Below the pieces are notes generated by a model. The model made no database searches. It was not told where the DNA came from and was given only the letters and a program-made list of their open reading frames with translations. Positions 7,601 through 17,964 of a stretch of DNA of 64,000 bases are shown in pieces (position 1 is the stretch's first letter; each line of letters opens with the position of its first letter). Position numbers and translations under genes: made by a program. The stretch comes from Lysobacterales bacterium (GTDB lineage Bacteria; Pseudomonadota; Gammaproteobacteria; Xanthomonadales; SZUA-5). The DNA is taken from positions 1 through 64,000 of the forward strand of contig JALHMG010000006.1 in assembly GCA_022844135.1 (NCBI GenBank), written 5' to 3'.

Positions 7601-8419
7601 CAACTGGCCGTCGTCTTTGACCAAAAATATGCTGTCCGCCGACACATTGCGATGCACGACGCCAGCGTCGTGCACCGCCGCCAGGGCCGCCGCGATGGCG
7701 GACATCCAGCGCAAGCGCTCGGCCGATGCGATGTTGCCGATCCCACCGATTGTCTCGGCGTAAGACGACAACGCGCCGAGCGGGAAGTGTTCGAGCTCCA
7801 GAAAGTATGGCGGTTCGTCGAGCTGCCACGTTGTGATGTGCGCGATGTCCGCGCGCTCGCCCAGGGCCTGTTGCAGATAGCGCAGCAGCGTGGCTTCGCG
7901 ACGCAGTAACCGCAAATGCTGCTCGTCGCGACAGAAACGAAACACCCGCAGCGCCGAGTCGGGTCCGGTCGCCAACCAGGTCTCACTGACCGCATTCGAG
8001 GACAGCAGCCTTTGCAACCGCCAACCCAGTGCGCCGGGAATCTCGGCGCCTGCCTCGAAGGCGACCGGCTTGGCGGCCTCCAGTCTCCGCGCTGTCGTGC
8101 TCAACTGATAGCCCCGCCGTGGGATGGTGCGGATCAGCGGGTGATCTCGATCGGAGTCGTCGAGCGTCTGTCGCAAATCGGAAACGGTGTCGGTTAACCC
8201 GGTGTCGCCCACCAGCGCATTGTTTTCCCAGACGACTTCGATGAAGGTTCTGCGCGCAACAACTTTGCCCTCGGCGCTGGCGAGCAGGGCCAACACCTCC
8301 AACTGCTTGCGCCGCGCGGGGCGTTTGCGGCCTTTGTACTCAATGACGCCAGCCAGAGGGTCGACGATGCGTCCAGCGAGTTCGAAAGAAAACGAGAGGT
8401 AGCTATCGTCCAAAGTCAT
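4694..8419 (-). CDS. Winged-helix / pseudokinase / Ser-Thr kinase / TPR receptor
   Basis: 1241 aa from the ATG at 8419 (MTLDDSYLSFSFELAG); a TTG start 93 bases upstream adds an unsupported tail. Order: OmpR-type winged helix (about 12-107, ending IRTIPRRGYQL); a first kinase-like domain (about 130-390) with HRN (256-258) instead of HRD, GEFGFG (278-283) instead of DFG, Arg in place of the ATP-binding Lys and no glycine loop, so catalytically dead; a second domain (from about 437) with GQGGMGVVYL, HRDLKPSN and IDFGVAKS, so active; one membrane segment (about 770-792); then TPRs to the end. Winged-helix plus TPR receptors are known, but a DNA-binding-type domain joined to tandem dead/live kinases is unusual. 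The winged helix would be cytoplasmic, tethered to the membrane. Ligand and substrate are unknown. Confidence 0.85.
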   Translation of the reverse strand: MTLDDSYLSFSFELAGRIVDPLAGVIEYKGRKRPARRKQLEVLALLASAEGKVVARRTFIEVVWENNALVGDTGLTDTVSDLRQTLDDSDRDHPLIRTIPRRGYQLSTTARRLEAAKPVAFEAGAEIPGALGWRLQRLLSSNAVSETWLATGPDSALRVFRFCRDEQHLRLLRREATLLRYLQQALGERADIAHITTWQLDEPPYFLELEHFPLGALSSYAETIGGIGNIASAERLRWMSAIAAALAAVHDAGVVHRNVSADSIFLVKDDGQLQPRLGEFGFGELPDRSRLGAITSVGLTLPGHLALQQSVHLAPERVRGEEATAASDVYAFGVLLQQTACGNLAHPAAGWELAIDDASLRDLIAACLDPEPAQRPTAAVVVERLRDLTSSQASVVPTQEAQASLAPPLPSAGNTDRIEARPDVQLEVKAGQTIGPYRVVEKLGQGGMGVVYLAEQREPVQRQVALKVILAGMDTMDVLARFEGERQALALMNHVNVAAVYEAGSSATGRPFFAMEFVPGLEITAHCDERELDFRQRIELFLQVCDGVLHAHQKGIIHRDLKPSNILIKSAQGQPATAKIIDFGVAKSLQRKLGRLTAHTQIGSFVGTPSYSSPEQIGGHSAAVDTRSDIYSLGVMLYELLAGVTPYSEDVLAAQSPVELTKRLRNPVPPLLKRFTSLEANAEEQIAERRKMTVAQMKQTLGSDLSWIVGKCLEHDPNERYPSVLELEKDLRRWLDSRPVEARPISWRYRLRKLVRRHRTTVWLGSAAVAVLTMAVSAAIVSFIRAESALEQARIAAEEATRAADFQVRQLQAIEPSEMGLALRNSLLKALPSDSGSGATEGRTRTIKDWLNSVNFTDAAIDQLDAQYFQPSLQAIEREFAAYPLLQARLWQSLAVGLTNLGQYERAAKVLTPALARRAELLGADHPETLDALRVRGTIYLHLGQYAHGEADLRAAQSGLLNRLGADDPMVLDAQHELGTLLWRKEDGGAEEAVRLLSGVVTARRALYGAEDRRTLVSMDSLSSAYEFSGRLAEAEPLARQVVAAKRRTLGSEHPMTLAAMSGYASILSELGQFELAESIGQDVLDGAKRHFGSRHPHTATAASNLALIKAQRGNLDDAIALQRETLAISLEVQGAQHIETVKTQVHLGNWLRLQGKLVEAKQLLMTALDVLRSTIGDEHPYTLETIHDLALVLKDSGEWSAAESLLREAIARRERLLGAAHADSMSSKKALAEVESAQRR

Positions 8420-8669
8420 GAATAACTCGCAAAACGGGTCGCCCTGCTTAGGCTCGCACGAGGCATCGCTATTGTCGCGCACCGAGATTCGGGGCTCTGC
8501 GGTGCCGCGCAAGGAACGGCACCTGCCTCGGTCGTCTTGTATGTGACGACCGTGCTTTTATCGGGTACTCGGTGCAGGTAGTGTAGAAATCTGCGCCGCT
8601 GTGAGGATTTGCGAGATTGGCTGGCGGGACTGAGAAGCGAACATGCGTTGCGGCAGCCAACGGTCGTCG

Positions 8670-9368
8670 TCATTGCCCGAGCACGGCGCGGAGATGGCCT
8701 ACATGCGAGCGGCCCACGGGAAGTTCGCTGCCATCGCGCAGCCTCAGCCAATAGCGGCTGCCCGAGGCGCAATGGAACTCTGCAATGTGTTTGAGGTTGA
8801 CCAGGTAAGAGCGGTGGCAGCGCACGAAATCGTGCGGCAGCAGTTGCGCTAACGCCGCCAAAGATTTCTCGTGCAGCTCGCGCCGGCCATTGGACAGGCA
8901 CAGCTCGCTGAGCGCCTCGTCGGCACGCACCCACTGGATGTCGTCTACGGCTACTGTCGCAACGGCTTTGGCGCGCCACACGCCCAGGTAACGCAAGGCG
9001 CCCGTCCGAAAGCTGGAGACCTGGAGCAGCCGGTCCAGCGCCGCGTGCAAGCGATCTCTAGAGAATGGCTTGGCGACAAAGTCCAACACACCAAGCTCAA
9101 AAGCTTCCAGCGCGCGCTCGCGGTGCGCCGATACGACCACGCATTGATAGCGTCCGGCGGTGCAGCGGCGCAACAACTCAAAGCCGTCCTCGCCCTCGAG
9201 ATTGAGATCGAGCAGCAGTGCGTCGTACGCCGTTCGCTCAAGCCGATCGACAGCCTCTTCCGTCGTGGCAACCGCGTCGAATCGCGCCCGCTGCTGGGCG
9301 TATTCCTGGCACAGCCGCAGCAATCGACTGCGGATCAGCGGTTCGTCCTCGCAAATCAGGATGCGCAT
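8670..9368 (-). CDS. LytTR-family response regulator
   Basis: 232 aa. Receiver domain (1-120): acidic pair at E7-D8, phospho-acceptor D54 in LLLDLNL, and conserved Lys in FVAKPF. The C-terminal LytTR DNA-binding domain (about 135-230) has the typical FVRCHRSYLVNL and ELPVGRSH motifs. The sensor kinase gene overlaps its start by 13 bases, so the two form one operon and very probably a cognate pair. Target promoters are unknown; the big kinase gene downstream on the same strand (250 bases away) is a candidate. Confidence 0.9.
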   Translation of the reverse strand: MRILICEDEPLIRSRLLRLCQEYAQQRARFDAVATTEEAVDRLERTAYDALLLDLNLEGEDGFELLRRCTAGRYQCVVVSAHRERALEAFELGVLDFVAKPFSRDRLHAALDRLLQVSSFRTGALRYLGVWRAKAVATVAVDDIQWVRADEALSELCLSNGRRELHEKSLAALAQLLPHDFVRCHRSYLVNLKHIAEFHCASGSRYWLRLRDGSELPVGRSHVGHLRAVLGQ

Positions 9369-11110
9369 CGGAACTCGATCTCAGTAAACCACTCGCCATT
9401 GGCAACACCTTGATGGAATCGATAGTCGCCGTTGCTATGCATCGCCAAGCTTTCCGTGATGTAGGCGGTGCCAGTGCCGTGCCCGGGCCGGCTGGACGTG
9501 GCGAGCGCGCTCCACAATTGCAGGCGGCACTGGTCCTGGATGCGTTCAACGCGTAGCCGAAATGGTGCTGCAGCGCAGGCCCTGACGCCGGCATGGGTCA
9601 GCGCGTTTTCGATTTGCGTGTGCAGCAGACCGACCGGCAGCCGCACACCGGCGGTGAGCATTTCCACGTGCAGGCGCAATTGAATTTGCGACGCGCCGCC
9701 GACAACGTCGAGATAACGCTGGCACAAGCCGACTTCCTCGCCGATCGGAATCAAGGCCTGGCTATGGGCTTGGCGAAATTGCGCAAAAAGCTCGGAGAGT
9801 TGCTCGACCAGGACACTGGCCTGCTGTTGGTCGGTCTCGATCAGTTCCTGCAGCGCCGTGAGCGTGTTCATCAGCCAATGTGGCTGCAATGCGCGGCGCA
9901 AGAGCTGTAGCGACAAATGCTGCTTCTGCGCGGCCAGACGCTCCAAACGTTGCGCCAGACGTCTTTCGACGGCGCCATGCTGCAACAGCAGGATCACGCT
10001 CAGTACGCTGACGGTGATGATGTGCGGGCCATCGAGGAAGAACACACCCAATGCGGCTGTCGCCATCAAACCCAGGGCGACCAACAGCAGCAGGCGAGCG
10101 CGCAGCAGGCTCCGCTCGGGTGCCAGTATCAGCAGCACTAAACAGGCGCAGAAGCCAGCAAAAAATAGCGACAGACCGCGGGCATCGAACGACCACGGAA
10201 GCAATGTGGCCAACGCCAGCAGCAAAGCGTAAAGACCCACGACACCCGTCCTCAGCGCCACGCCGAAGCGCTTGTGCAGGTAGTACGGCAGGGCGAAAGC
10301 CAATACCGCTTGCAGGCTCAAAATCAGGATCATTCTTGCGCCGTGCCATGGGTAGCTGTAGCCGACAATCGCCCGGCTCGCTTCAGTCAACAGCAGCAGC
10401 GCGCTGGCAACCCCCAGCATGAGCAACGCAGTGCGGCCATCGCCGCGGCGGTTGTCGTGCTGCACGGAAGAGAGATAGCCCAGCGCAACCATCAGCGCGC
10501 CCAGGGTGAGTGCGGCCAGCAACCAGGGGCGAAAGCGCCACGCCTCGAGCGCCTCGGTCGGCGCGATCAGCAGCCAATGCCCTGCCGACTGAAAACGCAG
10601 CATCGGCTGCTGCGATGAGGCGCGAATCAGCAGCACATTGCTGCGCTGCACGGGCGCATCGAGGGCGACGCGGTGCTCGATGCGCCCCGGCTGCTCAAGC
10701 GCTGCACTGTCGGCAACGCGACCATTGCGACCAAGCAGCGAACCGTTCCAATAGATGTCGGATGCGGCACGCAACGACAGCGCGAGGCTCAGCGGCCGAT
10801 CGTCGCTGCGGGGTTTGGGCGCCAGTCGATAGCGGATCCAATACGGGCCGCGCCATTGCGCGAGCAGCGTCTGGTCCAGCTTCTGCCACTCCAGGGTGCT
10901 GGTCGCCGCAGGACTCGATGGCGGTTCGTCCACCGCCGGCGCCATCTCCGCGTCCAGCACGGAGAACGCCATGGGCGGCGGCCACGCCAGCGCCACCCAT
11001 GCAACGAGCAGCGCGAGATAGATCAGGCCCGGCCAGATCAGAGCCCAAAGTCGGGTTCTCGCTTGATGGTCGAGGTTGGTACGCAAAAGCACATCCTTGC
11101 CGCGCGACAA
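9356..11110 (-). CDS. Membrane sensor histidine kinase (LytS/YehU type)
   Basis: Up to 584 aa. One N-terminal membrane helix (WPGLIYLALLVAWVALAW), a periplasmic domain resembling the 7TMR-DISM sensor fold, about six or seven further membrane helices, then a His_kinase-family domain with QPHWLMNTL (phospho-His), an N box (QIENALTHAG) and a glycine-rich GHGTGTAYITESL ATP lid. It autophosphorylates and passes phosphate to the LytTR regulator encoded immediately downstream. The start is uncertain: 11110 is a TTG, and another in-frame TTG eight codons later lies about 7 bases after AAGGA. The 145 bases between it and the divergent hydrolase gene hold both promoters. Confidence 0.85.
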   Translation of the reverse strand: MSRGKDVLLRTNLDHQARTRLWALIWPGLIYLALLVAWVALAWPPPMAFSVLDAEMAPAVDEPPSSPAATSTLEWQKLDQTLLAQWRGPYWIRYRLAPKPRSDDRPLSLALSLRAASDIYWNGSLLGRNGRVADSAALEQPGRIEHRVALDAPVQRSNVLLIRASSQQPMLRFQSAGHWLLIAPTEALEAWRFRPWLLAALTLGALMVALGYLSSVQHDNRRGDGRTALLMLGVASALLLLTEASRAIVGYSYPWHGARMILILSLQAVLAFALPYYLHKRFGVALRTGVVGLYALLLALATLLPWSFDARGLSLFFAGFCACLVLLILAPERSLLRARLLLLVALGLMATAALGVFFLDGPHIITVSVLSVILLLQHGAVERRLAQRLERLAAQKQHLSLQLLRRALQPHWLMNTLTALQELIETDQQQASVLVEQLSELFAQFRQAHSQALIPIGEEVGLCQRYLDVVGGASQIQLRLHVEMLTAGVRLPVGLLHTQIENALTHAGVRACAAAPFRLRVERIQDQCRLQLWSALATSSRPGHGTGTAYITESLAMHSNGDYRFHQGVANGEWFTEIEFRCAS

Positions 11111-11255
11111 GCGCCGTAGTGTGCGAGTTTTCGCCGCTCTTCGCAGCCTGATCGCGAGCCGCTGAGCCCCCTCCTGGAGCCGTTCGGATAAGCCGCGCCG
11201 GGGCTGAGCGCAATCGCCGGCATGCTGCCGGAATCACCCCCACTGCGTTACCAAC

Positions 11256-12827
11256 ATGCACCCTACTTTCGTCACTGTTGCGCTTTCGCTGCTCGCCATC
11301 GGGCACGCGGCAAACGCCGATGTCCAATCGCCTGTGCTCAATTTTGCGCCCTATGTACTCGAGACTGAACATCACGGCGCTATCGACGCCGAAAAGGCCT
11401 ATCTGTCGGTCCCGGTGCTTCACCAGATGCCGCAGGGTCGACGCTTCGATCTGCGTGTTGTGCGCCTCAAAGCCCGGCATCCGAACGGCGAGCCGCCGGT
11501 GGTGTATCTCGCTGGGGGTCCGGGCGGATCCGGTGTTGGCGCCGCTCGCGGGCGGCGTTGGCCGGTGTTCGATGCGGTACGACAAAATGTCGATGTGCTC
11601 CTGTTCGATCAGCGCGGAACCGGCGAATCCTCGCCGCCGCCCGTGTGCACGCACAAGATCGAGCCGCAGTGGCAACAGCCTGCGCAAGAAGCAGACGCAC
11701 TGCGCGCGGTTCGGACGACGATTGCTGCGTGCATCGACGAGTGGCGATCGCTGGGCGTGGTGCTGGAGGCCTACACCACAGTCGAGAGTGCCGCAGATCT
11801 GGCGCAGCTCCGAGCTGCGCTCGGCGTCGAGCAGTTGCAGCTGTGGGGCATGAGCTACGGCACGCATCTCTCGCTGGCCGCGCTGCGACTTCACCCCAAA
11901 GACTTCGAACGGGCGGTATTGATGGGGGTCGAGGGCCCCGATCACACGCTCAAGTTGCCGCTGGCAGCCGACGCGTTGCTGAAGACGCTGGCCGCAGCTG
12001 CGGCACCGGCGTTTCCGCAGCTTTGGGAAGATACTGAGGCCGTATTGCAACGACTCGAACAGCAGTCGCAATCGGCGCGCAGTTTGCTGCTGGGCGGCAC
12101 CGACGTTCACATCAGTGCCTTCGATGCGCGGCTCGCCATCGCGGCGATGTTGGCTCGTGGCGATACCCAGGCCTTGCTGCCGCTGGCCATGCAACAAGCG
12201 CGCGCTGGAGACTACGGATTGCTGGTGGATCTGGTGGTTGCCGTGCGGCAGCAGCGTACCCACTGGCACGCCATGCCGCTGGTGATGGACTACGCCTCCG
12301 GCGCCACGCCCGCGCGCCGCGCGCGCGTAGCGGCGGAAAAGGGCAAAAGCCTTCTTGGCGATGCTCTGAACTTTCCGTGGAGCGACCTGACGGACCTGCC
12401 GTTACCGGATCTGGGCGACGAGTTTCGAACGCCCGTCGTTCTCCAACAGCCGCTGCTACTGATCAGCGGCACGCACGATGGCAGAACTCCGGTGTCCAAC
12501 GCCAGCGAGTTGCTGCCGCTGCTGCCGAATGCCGAGCATCTGGTGCTGGACGGCGCCGCGCACGATGACGATTTATGGCTGACCCACGATCAAATCGCCC
12601 CTCGGATCGCCGCGTTTTTTTCGGGTCAGGGCGCGGTGTCGGAAACGCTCCCCGTGCCCACACCAAGGCTTCCTCGAAGCACCGCGGACGTGTTGCTTGA
12701 TCTGCTCGGCATCAAGGCCTGGCAAGCGGCAACGGCCATCGGCCTGGCGCTCATTGCGTTGTGGCTGACGATTCGATGGCTGCTCGCACGATGGCGTCGC
12801 CACCGGAAGACCAGCGCACTCGCATGA
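11256..12827 (+). CDS. Secreted alpha/beta-hydrolase peptidase (TAP-like)
   Basis: 523 aa. Signal peptide (1-21, ending ANAD), then an alpha/beta-hydrolase of the proline-iminopeptidase / tripeptidyl-aminopeptidase type: oxyanion motif VYLAGGPGGSG, DQRGTGESSP, nucleophile elbow GMSYGTH, acid in SGTHDGRTPVSN, and catalytic His in DGAAHDDD. Unusually for this family it ends with a membrane helix (about 490-512, AATAIGLALIALWLTIRWLL) and a basic tail, so it is probably anchored in the inner membrane facing the periplasm. It is divergent from the sensor kinase; substrate unknown. Confidence 0.8.
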   Translation: MHPTFVTVALSLLAIGHAANADVQSPVLNFAPYVLETEHHGAIDAEKAYLSVPVLHQMPQGRRFDLRVVRLKARHPNGEPPVVYLAGGPGGSGVGAARGRRWPVFDAVRQNVDVLLFDQRGTGESSPPPVCTHKIEPQWQQPAQEADALRAVRTTIAACIDEWRSLGVVLEAYTTVESAADLAQLRAALGVEQLQLWGMSYGTHLSLAALRLHPKDFERAVLMGVEGPDHTLKLPLAADALLKTLAAAAAPAFPQLWEDTEAVLQRLEQQSQSARSLLLGGTDVHISAFDARLAIAAMLARGDTQALLPLAMQQARAGDYGLLVDLVVAVRQQRTHWHAMPLVMDYASGATPARRARVAAEKGKSLLGDALNFPWSDLTDLPLPDLGDEFRTPVVLQQPLLLISGTHDGRTPVSNASELLPLLPNAEHLVLDGAAHDDDLWLTHDQIAPRIAAFFSGQGAVSETLPVPTPRLPRSTADVLLDLLGIKAWQAATAIGLALIALWLTIRWLLARWRRHRKTSALA

Positions 12828-13114
12828 CGGCTATTGGGCTTTCAGCGCTGCGGCCAGAAGTATTGCTGGATATGCCGACAGACACCGTCAGTCGGCCGCG
12901 GATCGTGTTGTCATGAACGTCCGCTCCCTGTTGCAAGCCCGGGAGCGGGCGTCACGATGTTCTACGCGTCGTGTGGCACGTTCCCCACCCTGCGCCGATC
13001 GTTGCGCATCTCTGCCAGATCGGAATCAGCCACCCGTTTGCTTTGCGTCGCGCACCAGCCATGGTTGTCGCGGCGAGAACCACGTTTCGCTGCGCGGGCC
13101 TGACCTGCTTGTCC
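12828..13114. other. Intergenic region between hydrolase and rpoD
   Basis: About 290 bases without a supported gene. A short inverted repeat CGCTCCC / GGGAGCG lies near 12922-12950 and could end transcription of the hydrolase gene, though it has no T-tract. A 30-codon frame overlapping the hydrolase stop has no recognisable features. Confidence 0.4.
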
Positions 13115-13146
13115 CGACTGAAAGCTTCCCGAGAAACTTTCAGTCG
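13115..13146 (-). terminator. Hairpin directly after rpoD
   Basis: CGACTGAAAG (13115-13124) and CTTTCAGTCG (13137-13146) form a perfect 10-bp stem with a 12-base loop, three bases past the rpoD stop codon. No T-tract follows on the minus strand, so it may stabilise the 3' end or stop transcription with help. Confidence 0.5.
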
Positions 13147-13148
13147 AA

Positions 13149-15035
<1,887 letters not shown>

Positions 15036-15210
15036 GCGTGGGACCTAAACCTTGGTGCTTGAGGGCAATAACATTGCGACGCATCCGGCCTTCGCAAGCG
15101 GCATGTAGCGGGTAGCGATTCCAAGCGGTGTGGATCAATTCAGGCTTGGATAAGAACCGAGCAGTATAACCAAAGTCGCGAAATGCGCCTGAAGAGTTTC
15201 TTAACGTCCT

Positions 15211-15234
15211 GGGAGCGACGACGTCCTCGTCGGC
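15211..15234. repeat. Dispersed GGGAGCG-type repeat, copy 1
   Basis: GGGAGCGACGACGTCCTCGT continuing CGGC; the core GTCCTCGTCGGC is shared with copies at 58401-58424 and 62810-62833. It lies in the 218-base gap between rpoD and the upstream minus-strand gene. The rest of the gap shows nothing else of note. Confidence 0.6.
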
Positions 15235-15253
15235 ACGCCTCTCACCGCCGGCT

Positions 15254-15529
15254 TCAGTTTGCCTCAACCGCATCGATCCGCTCGCGACGCACGATCACGG
15301 TGCCGTATTGCTGGTTGGCCATCACAATCGCGTCCGGCCCGATCGCCTTGACCACGCCGGCGATCGCTTCGCCGCCGACATGCACCACCACGCCGCGTTT
15401 ATTGGCGTGACTGGCTTTCAGAACTTTGGCCACTTCGCGCTCGAATGCGTCGGCGGCGGGCACATCTTGGGCTTGAACAGTTTGGCTCATGGCAACGGCG
15501 CTCAAAAGAATGGCGGCAAGGATTCGCAT
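15254..15529 (-). CDS. Small exported protein, possible Sm-like fold
   Basis: 91 aa with an N-terminal signal peptide (MRILAAILLSAVAMSQTVQA, cleavage before QDV). The mature protein is about 70 residues: a short helical part (DAFEREVAKVLKASHAN), then a pattern like a small five-stranded beta barrel, KRGVVVHVGGEAIAGVVKAI, then PDAIVMAN and YGTVIVRRERIDAVE. That strand order, with the GVVKAIG bend, resembles Sm/LSm-type sequences, but this is a visual resemblance only and export argues against RNA binding. Its function is unknown. Confidence 0.6.
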   Translation of the reverse strand: MRILAAILLSAVAMSQTVQAQDVPAADAFEREVAKVLKASHANKRGVVVHVGGEAIAGVVKAIGPDAIVMANQQYGTVIVRRERIDAVEAN

Positions 15530-15715
15530 CAGAATTCTCCATTGGGCGTTCGCAACCGGCAGCCGAACGCTTTCGTGTATTCGACCGATCGAACGACGTC
15601 ATCGCCATCGGCACAACCGGTACCCAGTCATAACGTGAAATAGCGCAAAAGCGGTCATGGCCCTGCGCTAGCATTTTTCACGTGTTCATCATCACTCGGC
15701 ATAGGGGGATGTGTC

Positions 15716-17857
15716 ATGCGCCATTTACTGCTGTTTGCCGCGCTCGTCGCACCGGCGGCGCTCGCTCAGACGACGCCGCACCCGATCATGTTCGTCACTC
15801 AGGTGCCGGTGCCGGTCGACTTCGCAACCGTCGGCAGCACCTTTGCCAATCACATGGCGGACATGCGCAGCGTCTGGCGCGGCGGCGATCTGTGGATTCG
15901 CTACGGCGACGGTACGCTGCGCAATCTGACCGCCGAAGCCGGGTTCGGCAACGCCGGCTTTCAGGGCGCCAATGCCATCGCGGTGCGCGATCCCGCGGTG
16001 CATTGGGACGGCACGCGCGCCGTGTTCGCCATGGTTGTTGGAGCGCCGCCCAGTCAGTTCCAACAGCTCACGTTCCGTTGGCAGCTCTTTGAGGTCACCG
16101 GATTCGGTGCAGGCCAAACGGTATCGATCACGCCAGTGCCGAACCAGCCGCCGTTCAACAACGTCATGCCGGCTTATTTGTCCGACGGCAGCATCGTGTT
16201 TTCGTCCGATCGCGCTCGCGACGGCTCAGCGCATTTGTATCCGCAGCAGGACGAGTACGAGTCCACCGAAACCGTCACCGGCCTGTGGCGCCTCGATCCC
16301 GCCACCGGCCAGTTGACGCTGCTCGATCACTCGCCGTCGGGCGATTTCGATGCCTTCGTTGACAGCTTCGGGCGCCTGCTGTTCACGCGCTGGGATCATT
16401 TGCAGCGCGACCAGCAGGCCGAGGTGCCGAGCAATCTGAATTTCGATTGGGCGAGCGAGGCGGCGAACGCGGCCACGTCGGCACCGAGCGAAGTATTCCC
16501 CGAGCCGCGCGTGTCGGTGGTCGGATCAGGCATCAATGGCCACCGCTTGAACAGCTTCTTCCCCTGGGAACTGCGCCAGGATGGCACGCATGCCGAATTC
16601 CTCAATCACCTGGGTCGCCACGAGTTGCAGGGCTATTTCGACCGCAGTTTCTCTACCGACGACAACCTGCGCGAGTTCATCGGTGAGATCAGTGGACGAA
16701 CCAACCCTCGTCCGATCGAGAACACCTTCCAGATGAGCGAGCACCCAACCATCCCCGGCCGCTACCTCGCCATCGATGCGCCAGAGTTCAACACGCTGGC
16801 TTCGGGTCAACTCCTGCGCTTCGACGCGGCGCCCAGCGTCAATCCCGACGACATCGTCATCGACTACCTCACCCCACGCAGCACTTTCGGCACAAACCCA
16901 GCGCCCGATCACAGCGGCCACTATCGCAACCCGATTTATCTGAGCGATGGCAGCATCGTTGTCGCCCACACCAGCGAGCAGGGCGGCATCGCGAATGTCG
17001 GCACCGCGACGGCACCGCAGCCGAACTACCGCTTTCGCCTCAAACGCATGGTCAATGGCGTCGGCGGGTTCCTGTCTGCCGGCGCGCCGCTGAATGCGCC
17101 GATCAACAAAACGGTGAACTGGTGGAGTCCCGATGTTGCCGTGAGCTACAGCGGCGAGCTATGGGAATTGAGTCCGGTGGAAGTGCGCGCGCGCACCGCG
17201 CCGACGTTCACCCGCGAGCCGCCGCTGGCCGCGCCAGAGGCGGCCGCATTCGCCGCCGCTGGCGTGGCGCCCAGCACCTTCCGCGCGTACTTGCGCGCGC
17301 AGAATCTGGGCCTCATCACCGTGCGTAACAACACCGCGCGCGACGACGCCGATCGGCAACAGCCATTCCGCCTGCGAGTACCGGGCGGCACCAGCCACCT
17401 GCCGGGCAGCGGCACGATCTACGACATCCGCCACTTCCAACTCGTACAAGGCGATCAAGTGCGCGGCATCGGCGGCGCCACCAACCCCGACCCCGGCCGC
17501 CGCGTCCTCGCGCGCTTTATGCACGGCACACCAGCGAGTTTGAATCCGCCCAATCCCACTGGCCCCACCAGCAGCGTTGGCATCTTCAGCGATGGCTCGT
17601 CCGCGTCCTTCGTCCCCACCCGCCGTGCGTTGAGCTGGCAAACCACATCGCCCGACGGCACACCCGTGGTTCGCGAGCGCTTCTGGCTCACCCTGCAACC
17701 CGGCGAAATCCGCGCCTGCGATGGCTGCCACGGCGTCAATCGCAACGGCCAATCCGGACAGCCGGCCGCGACCAACACCCCGCAGGCATTGATCGATTTG
17801 TTGCAGCGTTGGAGTCAGGCAAACGGCGGATTGATGTTTGCGGATGGGTTTGAGTGA
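15716..17857 (+). CDS. Large secreted protein with CxxCH heme motif
   Basis: 713 aa. Signal peptide 1-17 (ending ALAQ). The body has TolB/propeller-like stretches (YLSDGSIVFSSDRARDGSAH, and again PIYLSDGSIVVAH), so a beta-propeller is likely. Near the C-terminus EIRACDGCHGVNRNG has one CxxCH heme-binding motif, as in cytochrome-like domains of secreted or cell-surface redox proteins. The last residues FADGFE match a short C-terminal tail I associate with exported proteins of Lysobacterales; its role is unclear. AGGGGGAT lies 5 bases before the ATG. No neighbour points to a pathway. Confidence 0.7.
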   Translation: MRHLLLFAALVAPAALAQTTPHPIMFVTQVPVPVDFATVGSTFANHMADMRSVWRGGDLWIRYGDGTLRNLTAEAGFGNAGFQGANAIAVRDPAVHWDGTRAVFAMVVGAPPSQFQQLTFRWQLFEVTGFGAGQTVSITPVPNQPPFNNVMPAYLSDGSIVFSSDRARDGSAHLYPQQDEYESTETVTGLWRLDPATGQLTLLDHSPSGDFDAFVDSFGRLLFTRWDHLQRDQQAEVPSNLNFDWASEAANAATSAPSEVFPEPRVSVVGSGINGHRLNSFFPWELRQDGTHAEFLNHLGRHELQGYFDRSFSTDDNLREFIGEISGRTNPRPIENTFQMSEHPTIPGRYLAIDAPEFNTLASGQLLRFDAAPSVNPDDIVIDYLTPRSTFGTNPAPDHSGHYRNPIYLSDGSIVVAHTSEQGGIANVGTATAPQPNYRFRLKRMVNGVGGFLSAGAPLNAPINKTVNWWSPDVAVSYSGELWELSPVEVRARTAPTFTREPPLAAPEAAAFAAAGVAPSTFRAYLRAQNLGLITVRNNTARDDADRQQPFRLRVPGGTSHLPGSGTIYDIRHFQLVQGDQVRGIGGATNPDPGRRVLARFMHGTPASLNPPNPTGPTSSVGIFSDGSSASFVPTRRALSWQTTSPDGTPVVRERFWLTLQPGEIRACDGCHGVNRNGQSGQPAATNTPQALIDLLQRWSQANGGLMFADGFE

Positions 17858-17964
17858 GTCCCATCATTCTCGGCCCACAAAAGCAGCGCAAATCGCGCAG
17901 CTCGCTATTGACTGAGGCCTGGGAAAGAACGACATTTTGAGCGCCCTGGATTTTTTGCACCGAC

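Noticed and set aside
10695-12269. 524-codon minus-strand frame across the hydrolase and kinase N-terminus
   Set aside because: It covers two well-supported genes and the divergent promoter region and has no domain of its own.
12824-12916. 30-codon frame overlapping the hydrolase stop as ATGA
   Set aside because: No signal peptide, helix or motif, so an overlap by chance is the simplest reading.
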